Source: Amphimedon queenslandica (Eukaryota; Porifera; Demospongiae; Haplosclerida; Niphatidae). Taken from it: a DNA stretch of 64,000 nucleotides. Position numbers and translations under genes: made by a program. Shown here piece by piece: positions 26,230 to 38,600 of the stretch. The first letter of the stretch is position 1. The number at the start of each line of letters is the position of its first letter. A model generated the notes under the pieces. The model was not told the origin of the DNA and did not search any database. It was given only the letters and a program-made list of their open reading frames with translations. The stretch is from NCBI RefSeq assembly GCF_000090795.2, contig NW_003546256.1, positions 521,702 to 585,701 of the forward strand, read 5' to 3'.

Positions 26230-28373
26230 ATGCTCTCTTTATCCAGTACAATTCCTTTATCACCAGACCACAGCATACCAATACTAGGACTAGGAGTGTA
26301 TCTGGCGGATGATACAACAGGAGCTTCACTGAGCGCCATTAGAACTGGGTACAGACTCCTGGACACTGCAACAGATTACAGGAATGAAGCTGAGGTTGGT
26401 AAGGCTGTGAAAGAGTGTGGCCTCTCACGTGATCAGATATTCGTTACAACTAAACTCTGGGTCACTGATCATGGGCGTGAGAAAACGCTCAAGGCGTTTC
26501 ATAGCAGTTTGAAAAGGTGAGAAATTTTTACGTGCGAAAGTTTTAATGTTTTGTGATAGGTTGGACTTAGATTACGTTGATCTTTATCTCATTCACTCAC
26601 CGTCTGGTGGACATATACTGGAAACATGGGACACATTAATTGAACTTCAGAAACAAGGACTAATTAAGTATGTGGGCGGTGGTGACTTTAATAATAATTA
26701 ATAATTTTTGCAGGTCTATTGGTGTTTCTAATTTCAATGTTCTTCATTTGCAAAAACTTATGGAAGCACGCCCACATGCTAAACCAGCTGGTAATTAAGT
26801 AATATTTAATTTATTCTTTTTTTCTCCTTGTCTCAGTTAATCAAATAGAAGTAACTCCGTTTCTTACCAGAGATGAGGTAGTCTCTTACTGCCAGTCACA
26901 GAACATCGTCGTTGAAGCTTATTCTCCTTTGACGAAAGGAAGCCTACTAAATGATCCTGGGCTAGTCGCTATTGCTAAGAAGTTAGTAACGCCAACAGCA
27001 CCTCGTGTACTGATTGCATTCCTTACCATGTGCTTAGGGTTTTAACAAAGCCATGCTATTATTAAGTGAGCTAAAAAGCATACTTGGCTTTTGGAGCAAA
27101 TTAAAAAATTTATAAAAAATTTAAATATGATCGAAATCAGCTCAAATTTTCTACACAACATAAAAACATGTATATATATCAGGAAAAATATTAAGATGGA
27201 GATTTCCCTCTTTTTTGTTTTTGGCAAAATTTGGCCAAAATCCCTGTACAGGGACTTTGGCCTGATTTTGGAGCAACTTTAAAAATTTGTAAAAAATCCA
27301 GATGTGATCGGAATCAGTTCAAACTTTCTACACAACATAAGAACATGTATATGTATCAGGAAACATTATAAAAATTGAGAATTCTCTCCTAGTCATTTTT
27401 GGCAAAATTTGGCCAAAATCCCTGTACTATAGTACAGGGACTTTGGCCTGATTTTGGAGCAACTTTAAAAATATGTAAAAAATCCAGATGTGATCGGAAT
27501 CAGTTCAAACTTTCTACACAATATAAGAACATGTATATGTATCAGAAAACATTATAAAAATGGAGAATTCTCTCCTAGTCATTTTTGGCAAAATTTGGCC
27601 AAAATCCCTGTACTATAGTACAGGGACTTTGGCCTGATTTTGGAGCAACTTTAAAAATATGTAAAAAATCCAGATGTGATCGGAATCAGTTCAAACTTTC
27701 TACACAACATAAGAACATGTATATGTATCAGGAAACATTATAAAAATTGAGAATTCTCTCCTAGTCATTTTTGGCAAAATTTGGCCAAAATCCCTGTACT
27801 ATAGTACAGGGACTTTGGCCTGATTTTGAAGCAACTTTAAAAATATGTAAAAAATTCAGATGTGATTGGAATCAGTTTAAACTTTCTACACAACATAAGA
27901 ACATGTATATGTATCAGAAAACATTATAAAAATGGAGAATTCTCTCCTAGTCATTTTTGGCGAAATTTGGCCAAAATCCCTGTACTATAGTACAGGGACT
28001 TTGGCTTGATTTTTGAGCAACTTAAAAAATATTTGCAAAAAAATCATTTTTGTCACAAAGTGCCCACTATATAGAGGCTCCATATTACTACATTATTATT
28101 TTATAATAAGGTACAACAAGTCTCCAGCCCAGTGTCTCATAAGGTGGTCACTACAAAGGGGGTTTGTCTGCATACCCAAAAGCAGCAATGAAAAAAGGAT
28201 CAAGGAAAATGCTGATATTTTTGATTTTGAGATATCGTCCGAAGACATGGCTACCATGGTAAATTAAACAAGGATGAAATAGGTTGATGTATTTTTTAAA
28301 CCCACAGAACAGCTGGAATAGAAATGCTTGGTTTGACTGGGATGTAATTGATACTGCTGGCTGGTTGCCGTAA
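26230..28373 (+). CDS. Aldo-keto reductase
   Basis: NADPH-dependent (beta/alpha)8-barrel oxidoreductase of the AKR superfamily. Exons are 26230..26516, 26560..26667, 26714..26790, 26837..26981, 28111..28258 and 28308..28373 (831 bp, 276 residues). The catalytic tetrad is visible: Asp and Tyr in LLDTATDYRNEAEVGKAV, Lys in FVTTKLW and His in DLYLIHSPSGG. Cofactor motifs follow: KSIGVSNFNVLHL, NQIEVTPFL and, after the long intron, GFVCIPKSSNEKRIKENA. The length fits the bacterial/plant-like AKR5 type (about 275) better than the 310-325-residue vertebrate AKR1 enzymes; the substrate is unknown. The intron 26982-28110 is filled by a family-B repeat array. The gene is tail-to-tail with the carrier gene (78 bp). 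Confidence 0.9.
27080..28025 (-). repeat. Family-B tandem array, 186-bp unit, about five copies
   Basis: The palindrome CCCTGTACTATAGTACAGGG starts at 27420, 27606, 27792 and 27978, a period of exactly 186 bp. A fifth copy at 27242 lacks the middle TATAGTAC and is 8 bp short. Units are nearly identical, more so than elsewhere in the window. It fills the fifth intron of the aldo-keto reductase gene. Orientation is opposite to the copies at 8185 and 59190. Confidence 0.95.
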
Positions 28374-28421
28374 CGATTTATGGCCGAAATGGACAATCTA
28401 GTTTTACTATTACAAAACTTG

Positions 28422-28451
<30 letters not shown>

Positions 28452-28453
<2 letters not shown>

Positions 28454-29111
28454 ATTTTTTCAGTCTTCCTAATAAAGCGTCTCTTACTAGTAAACTAATA
28501 GCAACTGATGGCATTATTTTAAGATATGTCACACTGAGGCCTGAAAATAATTCTCTCAGGGATCTTGCAGCTGCTCCAGACACTTGCAGTCTTCGCCTTA
28601 TTACATCAAGTGGATATACAGCCTTGGGAGAGAGAGAGAGGAGAAAAAAAGAGACACTTATAATGTCAAACAGATGGATTTGTTTATTACTGTTTGTGCA
28701 GTAGCTCCAGCAAGTGCTCCACAAGTTAAAAAGAGCATTGGGCTTGGTGTCAGCCCATGCAGTGTTGCTTTGTGTTTCAAAAGGTCATAGCTTGCTTGTT
28801 GGACGGCTATGAATGGAGCTATTGCTAGCAGCGTTGGACCTAGTCCCTTGTATAAACCGCGGAGTTGCTCTTGTTGATAAATTATTCGAATTCTTTGAGC
28901 CAAACCTAGTGGATCAACAATGATAACATAAAATTGTTCTGTTGTTGATTATACTAACTGTGTTTATTCGCAGTGTCTATAGTAACCTGTGCTCTAATTA
29001 GGTCTATTGGATGAGTGAGGATTGTAGCAAAACAACCAGCGAATGCTCCCACTCCCATTCTCACCATTGTATTCACCTTTACATTATCTGATGTACCATC
29101 TAGTGGGAAAT

Positions 29112-29149
<38 letters not shown>

Positions 29150-30021
29150 GTTCATTAAGGATAGAAAAGGAGGAAGTGGGTCTAATTTTTAATTACTTGT
29201 GCAATGTTGGCATAGGCAAGACAAACAAGCCCTGAAAATGGAAGCACACGTAAACAATTCAACCCATTGCCAGCATACAGTCCTCTCCATGTCTCCATTT
29301 TTATGATATTATTAAAAGTGGAAACCAACCTTGCTTCACCATTAGTCTAAAAGCATAGTAAGAGAGAAAAGGAGGGAGAAGGAGGATAACGTTGGATTAA
29401 TAATAAGTACATACTACTAACTTGGGCTAATATTTTGATTTTTTCTAAAGGTGCAGTTGCAGTCCTCGACACAATCCCTGCTGTTCCTCCGGCAAATAGT
29501 GTCAAGCCAATCTTCATCGAAGGAGGTGGGATGACAGGCGGAGCTAAATCCGAACCGACGTCAACAGATAAACCGCTCGACCATTGTTCCAGTACAGCAC
29601 GGACGGATGGAGATGGGAGAGAAATAAAATATTCTGAGAATTCGTTAAAATCGACGCGGCCATTCTTATCTTTATCAACTTGAGCTAGCAGTGCTTTTAG
29701 TTCCCTCCCATTCACTGATTGGCCTAGCCTCTTAAAGGCATCTTCTAATTCAGCCACACTTATCTCCCCGCTCTTGTCTTTGTCGATATTATCAAACACT
29801 CCCTGAAGAGACTGAGTATAAAATGAACAGAATTCTTCAAAATCGAGCAAGCGATCACCACTCGAGTCAGCTCTTAGGAATCTTCTCTTTTCATCTTCTG
29901 TTAGCTTTATGGAGAGGTCAGAGCAGGCTAGAGAGAGCTCTTCCAGAGATATATTCCCGCTTCCATCTTTATCTAGCTTATTAAACAATGATAACAGCTT
30001 GTCTTTCACTTTCTCATTCAT
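28452..30021 (-). CDS. Calcium-binding mitochondrial carrier (SCaMC / SLC25A23-25 type)
   Basis: Mitochondrial inner-membrane ATP-Mg/phosphate carrier regulated by cytosolic-side calcium. Exons are 29422..30021, 29197..29346, 28959..29112, 28691..28905 and 28452..28622 (1290 bp, 429 residues). Four EF-hand loops lie in the first 150 residues: DKDGSGNISLEE, DSSGDRLLDFEE, DKDKSGEISVAE and DKDKNGRVDFNE. The second is irregular at its coordination positions. The carrier part has three repeats with the signature P-x-D/E-x-x-R/K: TATAPLEKIKILAQ, THPIDLIRAQV and VYPLDVIRRRLQ, each followed by aromatic-glycine motifs such as WRGLYAGNGLN and LRGLYKGLGPT. Length and domain order fit SCaMC (about 470-500), slightly short at the C-terminus. 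Confidence 0.93.
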
Positions 30022-30358
30022 AATTCTTCCCCTGCTAATAACACACCTACTTCTTCTAATCTTCTATTTTTATTATTGATTGATTTAATATAAGAACTTT
30101 TGCTTGTTTGCACCTTTTTGCTTGTCTTGTTCGCACTGTTGTCTTTTCATTAAAATAATTACAATTCATGTCTCCACTTAAAATCAATGATATTAAATAA
30201 AACAGCTTGAGTGTGATTGAGTAAAATCAAGAGAAATCATAGAAATGGCAAAAAATAATAATAATAGCGATGGGCAAAAAATGAAATAATAACTGTTTTA
30301 CATAATCAATATTGAAAATTACACTCTTATATGCACACGATTGCTGTTATAACATCCT
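30022..30358. other. Intergenic, 337 bp, no feature seen
   Basis: AT-rich spacer between the start of the carrier gene and the stop of the PLXDC-like gene. Both are on the minus strand, so it should hold the carrier promoter and the PLXDC-like 3' end. No repeat or small gene was found. Confidence 0.5.
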
Positions 30359-32982
30359 TCATAGTATACTGGCTTCATCAACCTCAATTGCCAACTCGTC
30401 TTTATCAACAAATCCGTCAGTATCATCAGGAAAATCAAGACCTTGTTCACCTTTTTTTTGTTTATAAACAACCTGACTCTAGCAAGATAATAATGAAGCA
30501 GTAATTATCAGAAAATGTAAAAATGGGGGTGCTTTTGAAATGCCTGCATGTTTTCTGTATAACAACTCATGCTTTTCCCCCCAGACTTTGGCATACTTTG
30601 TATCAGCTCAGAATATTAAAAATAAGCATACATAATAATTACCTGAGGTCCTGAGACTGGCCTCTTGAGTCTAAGGTACAACACTACACCTCCAATCACA
30701 ACCACCAGGATTATCAGGACTAACAGGAATACCGCCACCAGACCAATGCCAACCTCAGCACCTGTCGATAAGGAGGTTCTTGGAGGAGTTGTGGTCTGTG
30801 GAGGGCCTGAAGTAATTGTAGGAAGAGGAGGAGAGGAAGTTAAAAAAGATGGAGTAAAAATTTGTCGTGTGGAGGAGACTAAAAAAGATGAAGTATAAAT
30901 TGGTCGTGTGGTTACAGCTGTGTGCAGACACATTGAGCGAGAGAGGGGGGAGAGAGAAGAGTACAAACAATTAGAGAAATGATATCAAATGTAGCAATAG
31001 TAAATAAGTAAAAATAAAGAAGCCACACACGACACAATGCATATACCATAGTTGAACTCACTTGGTCTCACAGTTGAGGTCTGGCAGGTTGAAACAGCCT
31101 ACAAAGTAATCAGTATAAATAAAAGGTACAAAATACATTAGTAATTACTTGATTATGGCAGCCAGCGATGAACCATTCTTGTCTATGCCTGTCTATTCCA
31201 TCAGAACATCTAAAAAAATTAAAAAAGAACAACAACAATAATAATAAACAAAAAACAAACAACAGCGATGATAATAATAATAACTATAATAACTAATACC
31301 TTGATAAATTTGCACACCAAGCACAATTAAAAATTCCTTGCTTGCTGATGTTAGAGCAACTTTCACATGAGTTAGCAATAATGCAATCTAGTTTACTGGA
31401 GTATGCAACAATTTACAAAGACGAGAGTGCTTACTTGGCACTGGCGTAATGACGTAAGCAGTGTTCGATAATTCCTGCGTCTTGTTGAGTTGTATACGTG
31501 AGTATTCATAAATATAACGAATGATTCCTAAAGAAGATGAATGAGAATAAAAATTACAGAAATAAAAACAAATAGACTCACGTCCGAATCGATCAATCAC
31601 GTCAACATAGAAAGAATCAGCCAGTCCAACTTCAACGGGATGCTCATCATTATTGATCTTATTTATGGGCAATGGTATCTGCAATGAACAAGAAGTTGTG
31701 ATGATTATGATGATAACAATAATGTTAAAAGTATATATGTACAGTATAATGAAGTTTGTACCTCACGGTATGCAAAATGAATGGTACCATCAGGAAAGAG
31801 GGAGACTTGAAATGTAAACTCGCCATCTATAAAAACAAAATAACGATAATAAATACAGAGAAGTAGAGGGGGATTAAACGATAAAGAGCAGAGATTATTG
31901 AATAAGAGAGAGAGAGTGTGTGGAGATTGATAGGCCATACCGTTAATGTGATCATCATTATGGACGCCTTCCCACTGAACAGTGAATCTGTTTGCTACAA
32001 AAAATATATATTATTTTGAAAATAGAATAACAATAAAAAATAACAGAACAAGAACAAGATAAACTACATTACTGATACATGTCACTGCCAGTTGTCCAAT
32101 GCCATGTATAAATATCTATACCATATGTTTATGAAGCAACAGAATATGTTAATGCATAATTGTGGCCCAGTTTACAACTAGACAGGAACTTTTACAGAAA
32201 AGAAGTAAACACATACTCTTACGCTCATTATTACCTGTACTGTAGACCAGTATTTTAGCAGTGTCGTTGAGCGAAGGATTAAAATTAGCTTGTAAAGGTG
32301 CAATGAATTGTGTCAAGTGGATCTGACTGTGATAAAATGTGCCAGTGTATAGAAAACCTTTTAAAAGAGTAAGAAATACGTGTGAAACTATATACAATAT
32401 TATATTCCTTATCTCTCTCACTCTTCTCTCTCTCTCTCTCTTACCTCCAGTGGATACGGCTATTCTATCAAGTATGTGTCCATAAAAGGGAAAAGGGAAG
32501 GGCATTCTCCATACCTACATAGCATAATACAATATTTACATGTCAACACATGACAGGAAACATATGCATGTAGTCACGTCAGGGCTGAGGCTACTATACA
32601 TTACACATGACTTGGTGTTTATATGGCTAGCAGCTACATGTACATGTATGGCTACATGTATATTAACATGTAAGGTGTTAGTATGAACATCTTGATATAA
32701 TCTCACTCTTTACTATTATCAGTTGATAATCACCCACCAATACTACACTATAGACTATTATCAAGACTACCTATATTATGCATTCTTCCTATTATTTACA
32801 TAACTTTCCCTCCCTCCCTCCCCTCTCTCTCCTTCTCTCTTCTTTTACCACATAATAACGAAAGAGTTCCTGGATGGCTGTCTCATTCACGCCTTCTCTG
32901 CCTTTCAGTTCAAACCAGTAGGAGTCACCACGAGATATGTACTGAGACCGATAGTAGACATGATGATCCTAACAGCAACAAC

Positions 32983-33032
<50 letters not shown>

Positions 33033-33334
33033 GATGATGATGATGACAATTGTGGTGGGGAAATTAATGATGTTGTTTTAACAGTAACAGATCTATTATT
33101 TTTACTCTTACAGATACAGTTGTGGCATTTCCTGGTCCCTCTTGTCTCTTGCTCCTGAATACTGTCGTGATGTGGCTGTTCTCAATTTCGTTCCCTTCTT
33201 CTGTATAATACTCTGTAGGAAGAGAGAGAGAGAGAGAAGTGGCTCAGCTATCATGAGCTAGTCTAACCAATGTCTTCATCAAAGGAGAAGGCAAGGGAAA
33301 ACAAGAGAGACAGGAACAAGACTGTGGACTTCAT
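30359..33334 (-). CDS. PLXDC: Plexin-domain-containing protein (PLXDC/TEM7-like) receptor
   Basis: Type I membrane protein in about twelve exons. It starts MKSTVLFLSLLFSLAFS (signal peptide). The extracellular part follows PLXDC1/2: FPFPFYGHILDRIAVSTGG, FIAPLQANFNPSLNDTAK, the nidogen-like DGEFTFQVSLFPDGTIHFAY, INNDEHPVEVGLADSFYVDV and YIYEYSRIQLNKT. A cysteine-rich PSI module follows (FNCAWCANLSRCSDGIDRHR, ending WFIAGCHNQ). A threonine/serine/proline-rich stalk precedes the membrane segment (VFLLVLIILVVVIGGVVLYL), and a short acidic cytosolic tail ends DEASIL. In vertebrates these proteins bind cortactin, nidogen and PEDF; ligands in this animal are unknown. Exon 30643..30917 encodes the stalk and anchor. 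Confidence 0.9.
32983..33031. repeat. (AAT)n microsatellite
   Basis: About 16 AAT units in a PLXDC-like intron. Confidence 0.9.
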
Positions 33335-33839
33335 TGTAAGTCAAGTTGTAGCTTGCAGCTTCACTCAAGGTTACCCTCGCGTCCCTGCACTCTGACTGGG
33401 AATGAATAGGCCAATAGAGTATTTTTATAGGCATCTATTGATTATGTAAACACACAATAATTTAACGCATTGTTAATTAACCAAAGCTATCGTTAGCAAT
33501 ATAATTGCATCCACCTATAAAGGAGTGGCTAGATCTAGAATTAAAGGAGCATTAAAGATATTTGCTATTTTGAGTGGATTTATACATTTTTAACAAGCTC
33601 AGTCAAAGTAAGTACATTAAAAAAACTTTAGTAATTTCTAAAAGAGTTGAGTCAGTATAGGCAAGAGTGGATATAGGTTCATACCAGCCACTGGCACTGA
33701 CTACAAAAATTCATTATTTTTTGCTTGTGCTTGGTTATTGAACTGTAGTGTCTCTATCAGGGTTTCCCACAAAGTTTTGATACAGTGCTTAGCTTTTTGC
33801 CAGCTCATGAGGTGTCCTGTTTTACTTAAAACCCTGATA

Positions 33840-34400
33840 CATGGTATTAATTTGTCAAAAATGGCTAGGAGAGAATTCCATTTTCATTAATTTTTTTTCT
33901 GATACGTTTTCATGTTCTTATGTTGTGTACAAAGTTTGAGCTGATTCCAATCAAATTTGGATTTTTTTACAAATTTTTAAAGTTCCAAAATTGGGCCAAA
34001 GTCCCTGCACATACCGTATAGAGGGAAATTTTGGAGGGAATTAAATTTGGCAAATTTGACATTTTGATAGCCATTTTCCAAAATAAAATCCGCCATTTTA
34101 AGCCATTATGTACATACTCAATGGCACATGGCCACTAATTTGCCAAATTAAAATCCGCCAATAACCAAAATTTAGCAATTCGCCAAATTTTACTCCCTCC
34201 AAATTTCCCACTATATGGTAGTACAAAAACTTTGGCAAAATTTTGCCAAAAATTTGCCAAAAATAAAAAGGAGATAATTCTCAATTTTTATAATTTTTCT
34301 GATACATATTCTTTTCTGATGTAGTTTATATACATTATATTTTTGTTGCATATCTAGTTTGAGCTGATTTCATAATTTTTTATAAATTTAATTTTCCTTC
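33840..34400 (+). repeat. Family-B repeat units split by an insertion
   Basis: Begins ATGGCTAGGAGAGAATTCC and includes AAGTTTGAGCTGATTCCAAT and GGGCCAAAGTCCCTGCAC. It then breaks off at about 34011 and resumes at 34221 with GTACAAAAACTTTGGCAAAA. Confidence 0.8.
34012..34220. mobile_element. MITE with long inverted ends and TA target duplication
   Basis: A 209-bp element. The left end reads TACCGTATAGAGGGAAATTT and the right end on the opposite strand TACCATATAGTGGGAAATTT; similarity continues into TGGAGGGA and ATTTGGC. Counting the outer TA as target duplication fits Tc1/mariner-like elements. It sits in the centre of the family-B palindrome (CTGTAC...GTAC), so it is younger than that repeat. 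No coding capacity. Confidence 0.78.
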
Positions 34401-34561
34401 CTCTTTGTAGGCTAGTAGGAAGTCCAGGCAAAATTTCATTCATACGAAAGAACCTAACAGAACAGTAGTCTCCATTTTTGTCTTGTCCACAAAACCCAGT
34501 TTGTGTGCAAGATTTATTCTGAAATTTCTATAATTCGGTTTTAATTTCTGGTATCTTAAAC

Positions 34562-35422
34562 ATGGCTTCCAATGAAAAGCAGTCTTTTTCAATGGAACCA
34601 GATCCATTTGATGAAATTTTTCTATCAGAAGAAAAGTAAAATATAACACTGAGTCTATTTATATTAATTTTTATAATAATAGAGCTGAAAGGGCTGGATA
34701 CGAGGAAGGATATGAGGCTGGTAGAAAGAAAGGATTGAGTGATGGATATGATATTGGCTATAAGGAAGGAGAAGGAATTGGAGAAGAGGTGAAGAGAAAT
34801 TATGATTATTGAATCGCACAATTTTGCTACTTTTTTCTTGATATGGGGGTTGCAGTTCTAAAATTAAATTTTTATTGCCAAAAACCCATTAGTTCCATTG
34901 TCACGAAATCCGTGACAAGCAAAAAACCCATTAGTTACATTGTCACGAAATCCGTGACAAGCAAAAACCCATTAGTTCCATTGTCATGAAATCCGTGACA
35001 AGCAAAAATTTTTTAATTAACAAAATTGACTAAATTTTATAAAAACATTCTTGTTCTAATTTCTAGATTGGTTTTTATTTGGGATTTGGTAGTACGTGGG
35101 TCTCATTGTTACGGCAAGAGGAAGAGACGAAAAGAAAGGACAGAGAGAAAATCACCAAGTAAGATCATGATAGTTTTATTTTTAAAATAATTTCAATTGT
35201 AGAGTCTTGTTATCATTCGTTGAATGTGTGAAGGAATTTCCTGTACTGGAAGTTGAGTTAAAAGATTATATGGAGAAATTAAAACAAATAAGAGCACAAT
35301 ATAGACAAGTTAGTGAACACAATATAACAATGACAAGAATTATTAGCGATACTTGTATAGATATTATCAATATTGAAATTGAAAATGGAAACAGAGACAA
35401 CAGAGGGAAAGAAATCACTTAA
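34562..35422 (+). CDS. LTO1: LTO1 (ORAOV1) homologue, ribosome-biogenesis Fe-S adaptor
   Basis: With Yae1, LTO1 links the cytosolic iron-sulfur assembly machinery to ABCE1/Rli1, needed for ribosome recycling and 60S maturation. Exons are 34562..34635, 34683..34788, 35067..35158 and 35203..35422 (492 bp, 163 residues; human 137). It begins MASNEKQSFSMEPDPFDEIF. The Yae1-type deca-GX3 motif is clear: GYEEGYEAGRKKGLSDGYDI, then GYKEGEGIGEEIGFYLGFGS. The third exon adds TWVSLLRQEEETK and the last VKEFPVLEVELKDYMEKLKQ, matching the helical C-terminal half. The C-terminus is longer than human LTO1 and lacks an obvious terminal tryptophan that serves as a client-recognition signal in some orthologues. 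Confidence 0.88.
34885..35006 (+). repeat. Three tandem copies of a 41-42-bp hairpin unit
   Basis: In the second LTO1 intron, CCCATTAGTT starts at 34885, 34927 and 34968. Each unit contains the perfect stem TTGTCACG...CGTGACAA around AAATC (the third has one mismatch). The copies differ by only a few bases. Confidence 0.9.
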
Positions 35423-35497
35423 TTTTTGAGCCAACAAAAAAACAATAACAATTTTGAAAACATGATAATAATTTAATGGAAAATATCACAACTCGAA

Positions 35498-35499
<2 letters not shown>

Positions 35500-35558
<59 letters not shown>

Positions 35559-35560
35559 GT
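35500..35560. repeat. (AAT)n microsatellite
   Basis: About 20 AAT units between the convergent ends of LTO1 and the next gene. Confidence 0.92.
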
Positions 35561-35660
35561 GATTATAAGGTCACAGTAATACTATAACAGGCTGAGAGTG
35601 AAACTAAAGTCTACTACTAATAACAACGATAATAATAACAAGACACATCACAGTTCTACG

Positions 35661-38600
35661 TTATTGTACTTGCGAAGACGAGTAATTATGATTAACCAGT
35701 TTAGCAAACCCGTTTTGTAGCTTTGTCACTTCAACAGGTACATGAAGGGGTGAGTGATGTGGTGATGAAGGCGGAGTCTGGTCCTGTTCGCTGGCAGTGC
35801 TAGAGGTAAGGGCAAGTGGCGAGAGGACATCAGGTCTACAGGAGCGGTTCTTGTTCCTCGTTAGTATGTTACCGTCAGAGTTAACCCGCGGCCTCATTGT
35901 CACAAAATCATCTTTCACTTTAACAAGGACTTTAGGAGCTTCGGGCGACTCCAGTAGCCTGTCAAGTGATCCGGTTCTGTCACTCCGTCTTAAAGGATGT
36001 ACCTCATCAGTTTGACTAGGCTCCGGTGATTCTGATGATGTGCTAATAGCTTCGTCCGAGCTACCGCGTGATATGACATGCCTGGATGCCTGTGATTCAG
36101 GGGTTGCTATTGGAACGTATTGGCGCCTGTAGTTACGGCGTCCCAGCGTACCGGTCTCCCCTCCTCCAGAGACCCTGACTGGCTCTGGTAGTCCCCTCAA
36201 GCAATCAAAAGGACGTGAGTAGGTCGGGTCCTCGTTATCCTCAATCATGTTCAATTTAACGGCAGCCATTCGGAGCCTCTGTATCTCTGCCAGGCTCTGA
36301 TAGGAAGGCTCTACTGGCGCCTGGCTTTTAGCCTGGGGCCTTGAGTTATAGTATTGCTGCAAGGCATCGATTGGGTCAGCATATCCTGAGTCAGACTCAG
36401 ATCCATGCATACTATCCAACTCTTGGGAAGAACCTTTACTCTCGCCTCCGCTGGACGGATTCAATATTGAAGGAGGTTCTTCAGTATCGTAGAGCACATT
36501 AGGATTTGTATTGTGATGATAGGGAGAGGAGGAGGCTGTATGGTAAGGTGAAGAAGAGGCAGAGGAAGATGTGGTTATACTGTGAGGGTAACCAAGTGAC
36601 CTGGAGCGTGTTCTATCAATAGGATGATGATGATATTCTCCTCCTCCTCCTCCTCCTCCTCCCATAAGTTGCTGGTGCTCCTCAAATATAGTGATACTGG
36701 CTTTATGAGGGAACGCTGAAACTCCTCCTCCTAGTGGTGGTTGTGAATTTGAAGTAGACGAAGTACCAAGTTTATTAACACGAGATGGTGTCATGTCAGC
36801 TATTGATGAGAAAAAGAGAGAGAGAGAGAGAGAAAGAAAGTGGGCAAAATTAATGATATAATTTATGTCGTATTTTCACAAAAATTTTCTCTAATCTCTT
36901 AATTTACAATGGAGTGGACATATTTGGTAGCCTTGAGCATATGGCCATACATGTACATAACAATGTGTAGCAATGCTGTAATCAGCACACATGTACATGT
37001 ACACGTGTACATGTACATGTATGGTGTATGTGTGTGTGTGTTTGTGTGAAAAGTCCATTTATGATGATAACTTAATAATGTGTTGCCTTTTCTCTCAATG
37101 ATCAATAATATGGTGCATATCTATAATAAGCCCCTTCATGTAGAGTGAATTAGATCACAATTTGTAAGAAACTTTAAAAATTTGTAAATCAGAATTGGCT
37201 CAAGCTTTCTACACAACATAAGAACATGAATATGTATCAGGAAAAATTATTAAAATATGGAATTCTCTCCTAGTCATTTTTGGTGAAATTTGGCCAAAGT
37301 CCCTGTACTATAGTACAGGGACTTTGGCTCGATTTTTGAGTAACTTAAAAAATTCATTAAAAATCCAATTTTGATCGAAATCAGGTTAAACTTTCTACAC
37401 AACATAAGAACATGTATATGTATCAGGAAAAATTATAAAAATGGAGAATTCTCTTCTAGTCATTTTTGGTGAAATTTGGCCAAAGTCCCTGTACTATAGT
37501 ACAGGGACTTTGGCTCGATTTTTGAGTAACTTTAAAAATTTGTAAAAAATCTAATTTTGATCGGAATTGGCTCAAACTTTCTACACAACATAAGAACATG
37601 TATGTGTATCAGAAAAATTATAAAAATGAAGAATTCTCTTCTTTTCAATTTTGGTGAAATTTGGCCAAAGTCCCTGTACTACAAAACAGGGACTTGACCT
37701 AATTTTGGAGCAACTTTAAAAAATCATAAAAAATCTAATTTTGATCAAATTCAGTTCAAACTTTCTACACAACTTTAAAACATGTATATGTATCAGAAAA
37801 AGTATAAAAATGGAGACTTTTCTCTTGGCAAAACTTGGGCAGAGACCATGTACTACAGGGACTGATACGGTATGAATATGTACAGAACTGGGTGTTGCCT
37901 TCAACACTTGTTATTGCAATAAGGCAATATTTATCTCTTGTATGATGACAAAAGGGCATTAGGTGATCTAGATCATAAACAGAACAGTCAATTGTAATAT
38001 TATCAAGTAATGAATGTAATCAAGCTAATGATAATTATATTAGTGCCACAAAAAAACCATTAACTACTAATAAGGATTATAATTATTTTAAGAATATGAC
38101 CAAGTATTGTTATGGCTACCACTAAACCTGGCCAGCATAGACAGTTGACTAAGACTACAGTTAATATTACACGTTCTTCATATTACAATAACTCCTTTGC
38201 CAGTGATATCACTATAACCATTACTAGATGTAAACTCTTTAATTTGCGGCTCTTTGTAGCACACCCAGTGCTATAGTAAGATTGCCTAAGTGCTTATAAT
38301 CAAATAATATTTGTTATCATTCTCTCGTTATCAAGCAGTCACTATTAATAACAGCTGGAGTGAAGACCAACTCTCTCAAAGAAGGGATGGGCCTTTGATT
38401 AACACGGCTTCAATCATTTCATCACATACAAAGCAATAACAATAACTAAGAGAGAGAGAGAGAGAGGTCTTCTTCATAAAATGCTGAGATTTTGTTTTTC
38501 TTAAGTTGAGGATAACAAGAGTGCTATGAATGGAGACTGTTAACAATCATTATAATTAGTAACTAGCAAATAAGTAAGTTTGTATGCTAACACAGTAAGT

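Larger units (their letters stand above)
33335..34561. other. Intergenic 1.2 kb holding the PLXDC-like promoter side and family-B repeats
   Basis: Divergent spacer between the PLXDC-like and LTO1 genes. The first 450 bp show nothing definite. From about 33840 to 34400 it holds degraded family-B units and an inserted MITE (separate entries). Confidence 0.6.
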
